Notes: a model not told the origin generated them from the letters alone. Counted from the stretch's first letter, positions 36,816 to 45,388 are shown. The stretch is 56,124 nucleotides of DNA from an uncultured Bacillota bacterium (GCA_945867665.1 CAMBIR010000008.1:1-56124), one strand, 5' to 3'. Translations and numbers: made by a program.

Positions 36816-37766
36816 ATGTTCGTTCAAATTATTTTATTAATTGTAGGCTTCATTGTCCTAATTAAAGGAGCCGATATCTTTGTTGATGGCTCTTCCTCAA
36901 TCGCAGGAAATTTCAAAGTCTCTAAAATGTTAATTGGCTTAACGATTGTTTCTTTTGGAACCAGTGCCCCAGAACTTGCGGTTAGTATCAAATCCCTCTT
37001 ATCCAATAGTGGTGATATCGTCCTAGGAAATGTCATTGGAAGTAATATCCTAAACATTCTTCTTATTTTAGGGGTAAGCTCACTTTTTCATTCCCTTAAT
37101 GTTAAAAATAATACCGTTAGAAAAGAATTACCCATAACCATTCTTATCACAACCCTTTTTGTTGCTCTATTATCAGATAACTTAATTAATCATACTAAAA
37201 ATAATTTCACAAGAGGGGATGGCATTACTTTATTACTGTTCTTCCTTATCTTTATTTATTACTTAATTAGTATGGCCCGAAAAAAGATAGATCCAGAGGA
37301 AACAGAAGAATATATGAGTCTACCCAAATCACTTCTTTTCACAATCATTGGTTTAATCGCGATTGTCTTAGGAAGTAATTTAGTTGTTGATTCAGCATCC
37401 GCCTTAGCCAAATTATTAGGAATCAGTGAAAAAATGATTGCCTTAACCATTATTGCCCTAGGTACCTCTCTACCTGAACTAGTCACTTCAGTAACGGCAA
37501 CTAAAAAAGGGGAATATGATATCGCAATAGGAAATGTTGTCGGAAGTAACATCTTTAATCTAGGAATTGTAATTGGCGTTCCTGTTGCCCTATTAGGGGG
37601 TATCTCCAAAGTATCTTTTAATGCTATTGACCTAATTGTCATGCTATTATCCGTAATTTTATTATTTATCTTTTCTTATAATGATAAAAAAATTACCAAA
37701 AAAGAGGGAATTATCTTCTTAATTTTATTTATTCTCTATTATAGTTATGTAATATATATGGGTTAA
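36816..37766 (+). CDS. Calcium/sodium antiporter, CaCA family (YrbG-like)
   Basis: 316 residues, about 10 TM helices. The two inverted alpha repeats are clear: GTSAPELAVS with IVLGNVIGSNILN in the first half and GTSLPELVTSV with IAIGNVVGSNIFN in the second. The cation-binding Glu residues in both repeats are kept. SD AAGAAGGAAAA. The following hairpin suggests it ends the dnaB-rlmH transcript. Exchange of Ca2+ or K+ for Na+ or H+ is inferred from the family. Confidence 0.93.
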   Translation: MFVQIILLIVGFIVLIKGADIFVDGSSSIAGNFKVSKMLIGLTIVSFGTSAPELAVSIKSLLSNSGDIVLGNVIGSNILNILLILGVSSLFHSLNVKNNTVRKELPITILITTLFVALLSDNLINHTKNNFTRGDGITLLLFFLIFIYYLISMARKKIDPEETEEYMSLPKSLLFTIIGLIAIVLGSNLVVDSASALAKLLGISEKMIALTIIALGTSLPELVTSVTATKKGEYDIAIGNVVGSNIFNLGIVIGVPVALLGGISKVSFNAIDLIVMLLSVILLFIFSYNDKKITKKEGIIFLILFILYYSYVIYMG

Positions 37767-37773
37767 TATTATT

Positions 37774-37799
37774 GAAGTATTTTAAGTACTTCTTTTTCT
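37774..37799 (+). terminator. Intrinsic terminator after the antiporter gene
   Basis: GAAGTA (37774-37779) pairs with TACTTC (37787-37792), followed by TTTTTCTTTT. Confidence 0.7.
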
Positions 37800-37861
37800 T
37801 TTGCATAAAATACTGAAATGAGAATCATAATACAAGATAAAGTAATTACCAAAAAATAGCA

Positions 37862-37875
37862 CGAACAAATGTACG
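37862..37875 (+). promoter_or_regulatory. LexA/DinR SOS box upstream of recA
   Basis: CGAACAAATGTACG matches the Gram-positive consensus CGAAC-N4-GTTCG with one change. It ends 8 nt before the -35 hexamer of the recA promoter, so LexA binding would interfere with RNA polymerase. Confidence 0.8.
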
Positions 37876-37883
37876 CAAAACTA

Positions 37884-37912
37884 TTGACAAAGAAAAATAC
37901 CTAGGCTATAAT
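37884..37912 (+). promoter_or_regulatory. Consensus sigma-A promoter of recA
   Basis: Perfect TTGACA (37884-37889), 17-nt spacer and perfect TATAAT (37907-37912). Confidence 0.92.
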
Positions 37913-37944
37913 GGAATCATACAGTGAGTAAAGGAGACAAAAAA

Positions 37945-39012
37945 ATGAGTAAATTATTAGAAAAAGATAAAGCGTTGGCCCAAGTGATGGCAGATATTGA
38001 AAAGCAATTCGGTAAAGGAGCAATCATGAAACTAGGCGAGCAAGAAAACGCCGAAGTAGAAGTAAGTAAGAGCGGTTCCCTTGCCTTAGATATTGCCTTA
38101 GGAGTAGGGGGGTATCCAAAGGGAAGAATTATAGAAATCTATGGACCAGAATCATCTGGAAAGACAACCTTTGCTCTTCATGCTATAGCAGAAGTTCAAA
38201 AAGAAGGAGGAAGAGCTGCCTTTATTGATGCCGAACATTCTGTTGACCCCGTTTATGCCGAAAACTTAGGTGTTGACATTGATGAATTATTGTTATCTCA
38301 ACCAGATACCGGAGAGCAAGCTCTAGAAATATGCGATGCTCTAGTCAAAAGTGAAGCCGTAAATATTATTGTCATTGACTCGGTTGCAGCCTTAGTCCCA
38401 CAAGCAGAAATTGATGGAGAAATGGGAGACTCACACGTTGGATTGCAAGCTAGACTAATGAGCCAAGCCTTAAGAAAATTATCTGGTTCCATCAATAAAA
38501 CCAACACTATCGTTATATTTATTAATCAATTAAGAGAAAAAGTTGGCGTCATGTTTGGAAATCCAGAAACAACCCCAGGAGGAAAAGCCTTGAAGTATTA
38601 TTCTTCTGTCCGTCTTGATATAAGAAGAGGAGAACAAATCAAACAAGGAAACGATATCATTGGTGCGACAACCAAAATCAAAGTAGTCAAAAATAAAGTC
38701 GCTCCACCTTTTAAAACAGCCGTTGTAGACATTATGTATGGAACAGGTATCTCACACGAAGGAGAAGTATTAGACTTAGCCGTAGAAGCTGGAATTGTAG
38801 AAAAAAGTGGCGCTTGGTATGCTTACCACGAAAACAAAATTGGACAAGGAAAAGAAAATGTAAAAATCTATCTTTCCAAAAATAAAGATGTCCTAGAAGA
38901 GATTGAAAACCAAGTAAGAGAATGTTATGGAATTGATAGAAAGAAAAAGAAAGAAAAAACCAAAAAAGAACCAAAAGAAACCAAGAAAGAAGAAACAAAG
39001 GAAGAAAAGTAA
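37945..39012 (+). CDS. recA: Recombinase A
   Basis: DNA strand-exchange protein and LexA co-protease. Start at ATG 37945 with AAAGGAGA 8 nt upstream; the in-frame GTG at 37924 lies before that SD. 355 residues. Walker [10 protein letters not shown] at about 66-74, Walker [13 protein letters not shown], loop L2 region [26 protein letters not shown], and a Lys/Glu-rich C-terminal tail ([18 protein letters not shown]). Monocistronic behind a perfect promoter and an SOS box. Confidence 0.98.
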   Translation: MSKLLEKDKALAQVMADIEKQFGKGAIMKLGEQENAEVEVSKSGSLALDIALGVGGYPKGRIIEIYGPESSGKTTFALHAIAEVQKEGGRAAFIDAEHSVDPVYAENLGVDIDELLLSQPDTGEQALEICDALVKSEAVNIIVIDSVAALVPQAEIDGEMGDSHVGLQARLMSQALRKLSGSINKTNTIVIFINQLREKVGVMFGNPETTPGGKALKYYSSVRLDIRRGEQIKQGNDIIGATTKIKVVKNKVAPPFKTAVVDIMYGTGISHEGEVLDLAVEAGIVEKSGAWYAYHENKIGQGKENVKIYLSKNKDVLEEIENQVRECYGIDRKKKKEKTKKEPKETKKEETKEEK

Positions 39013-39041
39013 ACTGATATTCAAGGCATCAGTTCTTTTCT
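39012..39041 (+). terminator. Intrinsic terminator of recA
   Basis: AACTGAT (39012-39018) and ATCAGTT (39028-39034) form a 7-bp stem followed by CTTTTCTTTAT. Confidence 0.75.
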
Positions 39042-39133
39042 TTATTGGAATCTAAATAGAGAGTGTTTTACTTTTTAAGTATTATAACCAAATAACTTAT
39101 GATATAATAAAGATATAGAAATGAGGAATGAGA

Positions 39134-40102
39134 ATGGGACTATTCGATAAATTAAAACAAACATTTACAAAAACTAAAACAGAATCTGTAGAAAAATACG
39201 ATAAAGGACTAGAAAAAACTAGAAAAGAATTTGTATCAAAACTATCCAACTTAAGCAAAAAATATAAAAACATTGATGAAAATTATTTTGAGGAACTAGA
39301 AGACATCTTAATCATGGCCGACATTGGAGTAGATACCGTGATGAAATTCGTTGACCTATTAAGAAAAAGAGTAAAGACAGAAAAAATCGAGGATACATCT
39401 ACCCTAAAAGATATTATCATTGATGAATTATTTATTATGTATGTTGGCAATAATATTATTGATAGTAAAATTCATTATGCCACCAATTCTCCAACCGTTA
39501 TCCTTTTTGTTGGTGTAAATGGAGTAGGGAAAACAACGACTATCGGAAAATTAGCTCACCAGTTAAAGAATGAAGGTAAGAAGGTAATGTTAGTCGCAGG
39601 AGATACCTTTAGAGCAGGAGCCATTGAACAACTAGAAGAATGGGGCAAAAGAGTAGGCGCTGAAGTCATTAAAAATACTTCTAAGGATCCTTCTAGTGTA
39701 ATGTATGATGGCCTAGAAAAAGCCGTAAATGAAAATTATGATGTTGTCTTAATTGACACCGCTGGACGTTTACAAAATAAAGAAAACTTAATGCGTGAAT
39801 TAGAAAAAGTCAATCGTGTAATTCAAAAAATTATTCCTACCGCTCCCCATGAAACACTACTAGTAATTGATGCTACCACTGGCCAAAATGGAATCAGCCA
39901 AGCCAAAAGTTTTAAGGAAATTACCAACATCACTGGCGTTGTCTTAACGAAATTGGACGGAACCGCAAAAGGAGGAATCGTCTTAGCCATTAAAGAATCC
40001 GTAAATATCCCTGTTAAATATGTAGGCCTTGGTGAAGGCGAAGATGACCTAGAAAAATTTGATATTGAAAAATATATTTATGGCCTTTTCAAAGACTTAT
40101 AG
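39134..40102 (+). CDS. ftsY: Signal recognition particle receptor FtsY
   Basis: SRP-receptor GTPase that docks ribosome-SRP complexes at the membrane. Start at ATG 39134 (MGLFDKLKQTF) with GAGGA 6 nt upstream rather than the ATG at 39128. 322 residues: a short N-terminal amphipathic helix instead of a long acidic A domain, an N domain (about 20-115), G1 GVNGVGKTTTIGKLA (about 129), G3 DTAGRLQNK (about 208), G4 TKLDGTAKGG (about 272) and the closing GLGEGEDDLEKFD. It is followed after 8 nt by ylxM, the usual SRP-operon partner. Confidence 0.97.
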   Translation: MGLFDKLKQTFTKTKTESVEKYDKGLEKTRKEFVSKLSNLSKKYKNIDENYFEELEDILIMADIGVDTVMKFVDLLRKRVKTEKIEDTSTLKDIIIDELFIMYVGNNIIDSKIHYATNSPTVILFVGVNGVGKTTTIGKLAHQLKNEGKKVMLVAGDTFRAGAIEQLEEWGKRVGAEVIKNTSKDPSSVMYDGLEKAVNENYDVVLIDTAGRLQNKENLMRELEKVNRVIQKIIPTAPHETLLVIDATTGQNGISQAKSFKEITNITGVVLTKLDGTAKGGIVLAIKESVNIPVKYVGLGEGEDDLEKFDIEKYIYGLFKDL

Positions 40103-40110
40103 GAGGAATT

Positions 40111-40425
40111 ATGGAAAAAAGAGATTATTTAATCATTCTGTATGATTTATATGGAGAATTATTAAATGATAAACAAAAAAAATACTTCGAAGACTATTAC
40201 TTTCAAAATTTATCTTTAGGAGAAATAAGTGAAAACCTAGGAACAAGTAGAAATGCCATTCATAAAGTTTTACAAGGTGTCGAAGAAAAACTTTTCTTTT
40301 ATGAAGAAAAATTAAAATTATATCAAAAAAGTAAAATAATTTATGCTATAATAGATAACGTAAAAGATAAGAAGATAAAAAGAATACTAAAGGAGGAAAT
40401 CTTAGAAGATGAAATATATAAATGA
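40111..40425 (+). CDS. ylxM: YlxM-family SRP-associated DNA-binding-like protein
   Basis: 104 residues, sigma-70 region 4-like HTH: LLNDKQKKYFEDYYFQNLSLGEISENLGTSRNAIHKVLQGVEEKL (about 17-60), followed by an acidic helix. In other Bacillota YlxM sits with ffh or ftsY and modulates the SRP GTPases. SD TAGGAGGA is 5 nt upstream. It overlaps the next small gene by 17 bases, so the cluster ftsY-ylxM-40409-40614 is translationally linked. Confidence 0.9.
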   Translation: MEKRDYLIILYDLYGELLNDKQKKYFEDYYFQNLSLGEISENLGTSRNAIHKVLQGVEEKLFFYEEKLKLYQKSKIIYAIIDNVKDKKIKRILKEEILEDEIYK

Positions 40426-40603
40426 AAGTGACTTGCCAGTAGAAATAAAGAATAACGAATTACCAAAAGATGATACCAAAAAATACAAAATGTTTTATGA
40501 TGAAAAAGTACGCACCAACGGTGGCTTTGTTGATGCAATTTTTCTAGGTGCCATAATTGTCGTTTCCTTTATGTGGGGAATGTTAGCCGTTATTTTAAAG
40601 TAG
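40409..40603 (+). CDS. Small tail-anchored membrane protein, unknown
   Basis: 64 residues; AAGGAGG lies upstream inside ylxM. The first 40 residues are charged (ESDLPVEIKNNELPKDDTKKYKMFYDEK), then one C-terminal TM helix (GFVDAIFLGAIIVVSFMWGMLAVIL). No family recognised. Overlap with ylxM and the 10-bp gap to the AAA gene suggest a membrane partner for one of them. Confidence 0.7.
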   Translation: MKYINESDLPVEIKNNELPKDDTKKYKMFYDEKVRTNGGFVDAIFLGAIIVVSFMWGMLAVILK

Positions 40604-40613
40604 GAGGATCATT

Positions 40614-41528
40614 ATGATAGAAGATAATCAAAGTATTTTAGCTAGATATGCAGATGAAATGACTAGTGCCAAATATATTACAGACCCAGCCATTGCCCGT
40701 GATGAAGAAATTAAAAATTTAATTTTAGTTTTACTAACTCCTGAAAAATCAGCCATTTTAGTAGGTAAACCAGGAATAGGAAAAACCGCTATTGTTGAAG
40801 GACTTGCTTACCGAATTCAACAAAGAATGGTTCCAAATGTTTTACTTGGTTTTCGAATTTTTCGGGTAAATACAACAGCTCTACTAGGACAAGATGGCGA
40901 TGAGAACAGAGTTCTAAAATTAGTGCAAGAACTAAAAAATATGGATCGTGTTATTCTTTTTATCGATGAAATTCATACCCTAATTGGTGATGGAAGGTTA
41001 GACCTTGCCAACATGTTTAAAGAAGGCTTAAGTCGTGGTACCATAAAAATAATAGGAGCAACTACAACCTATGAATATGAACATTTCATTCTAAGAGATA
41101 AAGCCTTTACAAGAAGATTCGATAAAGTAGACGTCAGTGAACCAACCGAAGAACAGTGTGTTCAAATCTTACTAAGAACTTTACCAAAAATAGAATATCA
41201 AACAGGGGTAAAGTTAGCCTATACGGATTTCCAAAAAGAAAATATCATGAAATTTATTGTCAACCTGACCAGTGAATACAAAAGAGTATATGAAATCTCT
41301 TCAAGGTATCCAGATATTGCTCTAGTTTTATTAAGACAGGCATTTTCTAATGCCGTTTATGAAAATAGAAATACAGTCGGTTTTAAAAATATTTATGATG
41401 CGATAAGATTCACCAAAGCCGTATATCCAGATGTCATCAAAAAAGAACTGGTCAAATTTAAAGAGGAATTTAAAGAAGAATTAAAAGAGGAAGGCGTAGT
41501 TGTCACTCCAGAAAATTATTTAGCGTAA
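40614..41528 (+). CDS. Single-domain ClpB/ClpA-like AAA+ ATPase
   Basis: 304 residues containing one AAA+ module of the Clp D1 type: Walker A GKPGIGKTAIVEGLAYRI (about 53-70), Walker B ILFIDEIHTLIG (about 105), sensor 1 IIGATTTYEYEHFI, and Arg-finger-like TRRFDKVDVSEPTEEQC. The N-terminal substrate domain, the coiled-coil middle domain and the second AAA domain of ClpB/ClpC are all missing; the C-terminal tail is Lys/Glu-rich. It is thus a stand-alone ATPase, co-transcribed with ftsY-ylxM and a small membrane protein. A remodelling or loader role at the membrane is a guess. Confidence 0.85.
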   Translation: MIEDNQSILARYADEMTSAKYITDPAIARDEEIKNLILVLLTPEKSAILVGKPGIGKTAIVEGLAYRIQQRMVPNVLLGFRIFRVNTTALLGQDGDENRVLKLVQELKNMDRVILFIDEIHTLIGDGRLDLANMFKEGLSRGTIKIIGATTTYEYEHFILRDKAFTRRFDKVDVSEPTEEQCVQILLRTLPKIEYQTGVKLAYTDFQKENIMKFIVNLTSEYKRVYEISSRYPDIALVLLRQAFSNAVYENRNTVGFKNIYDAIRFTKAVYPDVIKKELVKFKEEFKEELKEEGVVVTPENYLA

Positions 41529-41544
41529 ATCTTAGTTAATTTTC

Positions 41545-41573
41545 TTGTAAGAAAGAAAAAAATTAGATATACT
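41545..41573 (+). promoter_or_regulatory. Promoter of the 41600-42426 gene pair
   Basis: TTGTAA (41545-41550), 17-nt spacer, TATACT (41568-41573), 27 nt before the start. Confidence 0.65.
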
Positions 41574-41599
41574 TACTATGAAGTAAAGGAGAGTGTATG

Positions 41600-42211
41600 A
41601 TGGATAATAACAAAAAATACGACCAAGAAGGTCCACAAGTAATGGAATGGTTTAATAAAGAAATGCAAGAAAAACAATCAAAAAATGAAGAAGAAGTTAC
41701 TGAAGATTATAGAAAGAATAAAAGAAATCAAAGAAAAAAATCAAACACAATAAGAATTAAGAAATCGGCAATGATTTTAATTGCAGTATCTTCAATGACG
41801 GCAGGTGCTTTAATTACTAAAGCAACGGAAGGAATCATAGAGTATCATGAAGCCTCAAAAGGAGCTAAAATAATCTACGAAAACCTAGAAGAAAGTCGCG
41901 ATATTCCCAACAAATTAAATATAAGACATAGTGCTGAAGAAGACTCGTGGATAGTGAGATATTGTGGAGAAGATGGTGAAAAAATTGAACGAACCGACGT
42001 AAATATGGACGATTTTATTAGAGATATTCATGCATCAGCAATAGAAAATGGCGTATCTGATGAAGAATTAGGCGTTGCCCTATATCAAGCAGGTTTAATG
42101 AAATCAATGATAAATAAAACAATGAACATAAGTGAAGAAGAATTAAAAGAATATTCAATAAAGGCATTCAAAGAAAATCAAAAAGATATGGGAAGTGTGA
42201 ATAGAAAATAA
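41600..42211 (+). CDS. Single-pass membrane protein, unknown
   Basis: Two adjacent ATGs; 41600 has the better distance (7 nt) to AGGAGA. About 203 residues: a Lys/Glu-rich cytoplasmic N-terminus (1-58), one TM helix (SAMILIAVSSMTAGALI, about 60-77) and an acidic extracellular part with ENGVSDEELGVALYQAGLM. No motif recognised. The stop overlaps the next ATG (TAATG). Confidence 0.65.
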   Translation: MDNNKKYDQEGPQVMEWFNKEMQEKQSKNEEEVTEDYRKNKRNQRKKSNTIRIKKSAMILIAVSSMTAGALITKATEGIIEYHEASKGAKIIYENLEESRDIPNKLNIRHSAEEDSWIVRYCGEDGEKIERTDVNMDDFIRDIHASAIENGVSDEELGVALYQAGLMKSMINKTMNISEEELKEYSIKAFKENQKDMGSVNRK

Positions 42212-42426
42212 TGGAAAAAGAATTAAAAATAATTGAAGTAAATCAAAAAAAATATTTTTTAGTAGATAAAATAAATCAATATTATTATTTTTCTAATTTA
42301 AAAGATAACCACGATATCTTAATTTTTGAAGAAGATGAAAATGATGATTTAGTTTCTATCGATGATGAAAAAATGGAGTATGTCCTTGGTTTGTTTTATG
42401 ATAAATTTAAAAATAATACTAATTGA
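42211..42426 (+). CDS. Small acidic protein, possibly DUF1292-like
   Basis: 71 residues: KIIEVNQKKYFLVDKINQYYYFSNLKDNHDILIFEEDENDDLVSIDDEKMEY. The pattern of a short beta-rich text followed by an E/D cluster and 'v.i.de' resembles DUF1292 (YrzB-like) proteins, but identity is weak. Coupled by a one-base overlap to the membrane protein upstream. Followed by a strong terminator. Confidence 0.55.
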   Translation: MEKELKIIEVNQKKYFLVDKINQYYYFSNLKDNHDILIFEEDENDDLVSIDDEKMEYVLGLFYDKFKNNTN

Positions 42427-42458
42427 TTAATGATGTCAAACAAATGAAAAAAGAAAAG

Positions 42459-42494
42459 TCTTAGTTAGTTCTTATTCCTAACTAAGATTTTTTC
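42459..42494. terminator. Bidirectional terminator
   Basis: TCTTAGTTAG (42459-42468) pairs perfectly with CTAACTAAGA (42478-42487), followed by TTTTTTC; on the reverse strand it is followed by CTTTTCTTTTTT. It serves the rightward pair ending at 42426 and the leftward permease fragment whose stop codon (42465-42467) lies in the stem. Confidence 0.85.
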
Positions 42495-42646
42495 TAAATA
42501 ACTTATCATTAAATACATCAAGTAAGAAAGAATCATTAAAATAATAATTCCCGTAATTACTAAATTAAGATTAAAAACCTGTGACCCATACATAATTAAA
42601 TATCCAATACCTTCTTTAGAAACAAGTAGTTCTCCCATAATAACTC
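42465..42646 (-). pseudogene. C-terminal fragment of an ABC-transporter permease, disrupted by the integrative element
   Basis: The reverse strand encodes VIMGELLVSKEGIGYLIMYGSQVFNLNLV plus a final TM helix, the typical end of SsuC/ThiX-type inner-membrane permeases (GEFLVSKEGLGYLI...). Upstream the reading frame runs into element DNA (ESYNLCLFSRTKGNS). The missing part reappears at the far end of the element (56073-56124, reverse strand), and joining the two at the CC core restores an in-frame SMSLIGVIMGELLVSKEG. Confidence 0.9.
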
Positions 42647-42671
42647 CGCTATTACCCTTGGTGCGAGAAAA
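42645..42671. other. attL: left junction of the integrative element
   Basis: TCCG (42645-42648) is followed by the 23-nt arm 42649-42671 (CTATTACCC-TT-GGTG-C-GAGAAAA). Its reverse complement recurs at the right end with 3 mismatches. The CC at 42646-42647 is the predicted crossover dinucleotide; everything left of it belongs to the permease gene. Confidence 0.85.
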
Positions 42672-42711
42672 TAAGCAAAGGTTATAAGATTCCAAGAAAG
42701 GTGTAGTAAAT

Positions 42712-43338
42712 ATGGGAGCAAGAATGACTTGTCCTTATTGTAATAGTAAGGATACAACAAGTGTTATTTATCTTTATAGATATAATGATAATAATACTTT
42801 TATTAAAAAGAATAATGATGAAGTAAAATATTCAGAAAGAAAAAGAAAACCTAAAAGATTAAACTATGATGGAACTCTTATAACTGATCATAATCATAAT
42901 AAGTATTGTAATAAATGTCATAAATCATTTAATTCAATAGAAAACTTATATGCAGTAGATATTAGTAAAATAACATTAGTATTTATGTTAAGTAAAGCAA
43001 GATATAAATATGAATTTATATTTGATGATAAACCAACATTTATATTTAAAAGGAATTATGAATTAGTTAGTCAAGAAATAATTACTAATAAAGATAAAAT
43101 AAAAATGCTAGATAGTATAACTAATTCTAAAATAAACTTTTGGAATAAAGAATATATCAATAAAGATTATGATAATTATAAATGGATATTAAAGTTAGAA
43201 TATTATAATGGACTTTCAGAATGTTTTAATGGACATGATATGATTCCAAATAATTGGAATATATTTATAAACGGATTTAAAAATTTTATAAATAGATATG
43301 ATGAAGATAATTTATTGAGAAAAATAAAAAATAACTAA
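42712..43338 (+). CDS. Zinc-finger-like protein at the left end of the element
   Basis: 208 residues. An N-terminal zinc ribbon is likely: CPYC at residues 7-10 and CNKCHKSF at about 69-76, with DHNHNKY between them. The rest is Lys/Asn/Tyr-rich without recognisable domains (SKARYKYEFIFDDKPTFIFKRNYE). SD AAAGGTG 9 nt before the ATG. Position beside attL and before the relaxase gene suggests a role in transfer or excision, but that is only context. It ends at a terminator that the group II intron has used as a landing site. Confidence 0.65.
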   Translation: MGARMTCPYCNSKDTTSVIYLYRYNDNNTFIKKNNDEVKYSERKRKPKRLNYDGTLITDHNHNKYCNKCHKSFNSIENLYAVDISKITLVFMLSKARYKYEFIFDDKPTFIFKRNYELVSQEIITNKDKIKMLDSITNSKINFWNKEYINKDYDNYKWILKLEYYNGLSECFNGHDMIPNNWNIFINGFKNFINRYDEDNLLRKIKNN

Positions 43339-43367
43339 AAAGATGTTTAAAAAGCATCTTTTTTTAT
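43339..43367 (+). terminator. Terminator that serves as the intron's insertion site
   Basis: AAAGATG (43339-43345) and CATCTTT (43355-43361) form a 7-bp stem followed by TTTTATTG. The intron begins at 43370, directly downstream. Confidence 0.85.
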
Positions 43368-43369
43368 TG

Positions 43370-44015
43370 GTGCGACACGCATGTGTTAAAACTAGGGCAT
43401 GAAAGTTGCCTGTGGGCTTGGTAGTAGGAACCACTAGCCAATAGCAAGGGTGTCTATCGTGAGGTAGAATCTGAAGGAAGCTGGAGACAAAATCTTGGCT
43501 CGACGAACAGAAACCACATACTAAGGCTGTATAAACTGGATGAGCTTGCCAAACAAAGTAAAGTCCAATACTACACGAGGTTTATATAGTAAATGTGGCG
43601 GGTAGATGAGATGAAAGTGTTAACACTTACCGTGTGAGGTCTTGATGATATGCTATCTAATATGTGATTATAAGATATATTAGAGAAGTAACCTATATAG
43701 AGATGTATAGCTGAACATCAAGAAGTCAGTTCTTGTCGTAGTAGTGATGAAGTATAGGAAACTATATGGAGCAAAGGACAAGACGTTAATGATAATCTGT
43801 CAGTGAAACATGTAAAATATAATTAAAAGCCAGACAAGTCAAAAGAAAGACTCTCACTTACGAGAGTATGTTGGAAACAAAGGGAGTAAGTAGCAGGTGA
43901 TTTATATTTTAACGTAAAGTAAGGGCATAAGATTAGATTTAACGAACCGCTGAGTACGGAACCGTACGCTCGGTGGTGTGAGAGGACGGCAGTTAGTCAC
44001 TGCCTTCTACTCGAT
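43370..44015 (+). mobile_element. ORF-less group IIC intron, about 646 nt
   Basis: Begins GTGCGAC and ends CTACTCGAT. It closely parallels the Oceanobacillus iheyensis IIC intron: GCAAGGGTGTC near 43444, AATCTGAAGGAAGCTGG near 43468, GGATGAGCTTGCC near 43540, GAGGTCT near 43635, and domain V at about 43944-43977 (GAACCGC ... GGTGGTGTGAGAG) with the CGC triad. Domain VI and its branch-site region follow. Domain IV, where an RT/maturase of about 420 residues normally sits, is only about 150-200 nt and opens just five codons (ATG ATA ATC TGT CAG TGA near 43789). It lies immediately after a terminator hairpin, the known IIC target. Splicing and mobility would need a maturase in trans. Confidence 0.88.
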
Positions 44016-44041
44016 TGTAAAAAGAAAGGAGAAACGATATT

Positions 44042-45337
44042 ATGAATTTAAATTATGCAATATTAAGAGTTGAACCTATTATGACTATACCTGATTTAGC
44101 ACAAATAGGATCACATAATAAACGAGAAAAGAAAGCATATCAATCAAACCCTAATATTAAATTAGAATTAACTAAAAACAATATAGAACTTGTTCCTTTA
44201 AATGTTAAATATGTTAAAGGTTTTGATGAATTAACTAAAGAATATAAAAAAGAACATGATGAAAGAATGAAAACTGAACGAGCAGATAGAAAGAAAAGGT
44301 ACCATGAAATGTTAAATAGTTCTAAAAATGTTGTAGCTGATGAATTAGTTATGACTGCTTCACATAATTTCTTTAAAGATATGTCTAGAGAGCAAATAAA
44401 AGATTGGGCTGATACTTGTATGGAATTTGTTTATAATGATTTAGGTTATAAGAAAGAACAAATACTTCATGCAACTGTCCATTTAGATGAAGAAACACCA
44501 CATATTCATTGTGTTGTTGTTCCACTAGTTAAAAAATTAGATAAAAGAACAAATACAGAACGATACACTATTTCTAAAAAACAATATATTAAAGATAAAA
44601 TCCAGTTATCACATTTACAAGACTTATATCATAAAAGACTAACTGAAAAAGGTTACGATCTTGAAAGAGGTATTAAAGGAAGTGATAATAAACACATTAA
44701 AATAAAAGAGTATAAACAACTTACTAAAAAACTAAATCATGAATTAAATGTTAAAAATGATAGATTTGATAAAGCAATGAATGATTTTGAAGAAAAAATG
44801 AAAACAACTAAACAAACACTTATTATTGATAAAGACTTTGTTAAGGTAAAAAAAGATACTTTTGAAAGTATGAATAATGTTATTAATGAATCTAAAAAAG
44901 TAATGGAATTACAACCTAAACTACAAACAATATTTAATGAAGTTGATAGTTATGCTAATAGTTATAAATCATTAGAAAAAGAAAATCAAAAATATAAGAA
45001 AGAAGTTAGTAAACTTGAAACTGAAAATAAAGAATTAAAAGATGAAAATAGAAGTTTAATTTATAGATTAAATGAACTATTTCAATTGTTAAAGAAGTTT
45101 TTAAGGAAACTATTACAACGAGGCAATGATTATACAAAAGATGAAACTGCTTTAATTGTTAAAGATTGTTATGATAATAGTGAATTTGATATGGGAGATG
45201 TTATTAAAATATCTAAAGGAACAACTAAACAAGATGAATTATTTGAATATGTTGAAGCACCAGATTACTACAAAGAACGAGTTAGAAATTATGATGAATA
45301 TGATTACGATAAAGATGATTATGATTTAAGTAGATAA
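44042..45337 (+). CDS. MobV-family relaxase (plasmid mobilization/recombination protein)
   Basis: 431 residues. The N-terminal relaxase domain (1-210) has the MobV catalytic block HLDEETPHIHCVVVPL at about 147-162 (H-x-DE-x-TPH-x-H) and SHNKREKKAYQSNPNI near residue 24, the equivalent of the R-x-N segment of Pre/Mob proteins. The C-terminal half is a long coiled coil (about 215-345) and a charged tail. It nicks oriT and leads the strand into a recipient using a helper's T4SS. SD AAAGGAG is 8 nt upstream, only about 12 nt from the intron's 3' end, so the intron separates this gene from its probable operon partner at 42712. Confidence 0.92.
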   Translation: MNLNYAILRVEPIMTIPDLAQIGSHNKREKKAYQSNPNIKLELTKNNIELVPLNVKYVKGFDELTKEYKKEHDERMKTERADRKKRYHEMLNSSKNVVADELVMTASHNFFKDMSREQIKDWADTCMEFVYNDLGYKKEQILHATVHLDEETPHIHCVVVPLVKKLDKRTNTERYTISKKQYIKDKIQLSHLQDLYHKRLTEKGYDLERGIKGSDNKHIKIKEYKQLTKKLNHELNVKNDRFDKAMNDFEEKMKTTKQTLIIDKDFVKVKKDTFESMNNVINESKKVMELQPKLQTIFNEVDSYANSYKSLEKENQKYKKEVSKLETENKELKDENRSLIYRLNELFQLLKKFLRKLLQRGNDYTKDETALIVKDCYDNSEFDMGDVIKISKGTTKQDELFEYVEAPDYYKERVRNYDEYDYDKDDYDLSR

Positions 45338-45388
45338 AATTAAAAAACACTCTTGATTTTTTTAATTGTTAGAGTGATAAATAGTAAA

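Noticed and set aside
42465-42695. A 76-codon reverse-strand ORF that could be read as a new small membrane protein
   Set aside because: From 42646 leftward it is the end of an ABC permease; its first 16 codons are element DNA. The rest of the permease is found at the right junction.
43370-44015. Interpretation of 43370-44015 as a riboswitch array or rRNA-like RNA
   Set aside because: The GTGCGAC start, GGTGTC/CTGAAGGAAGC blocks and domain V/VI match a group IIC intron throughout.
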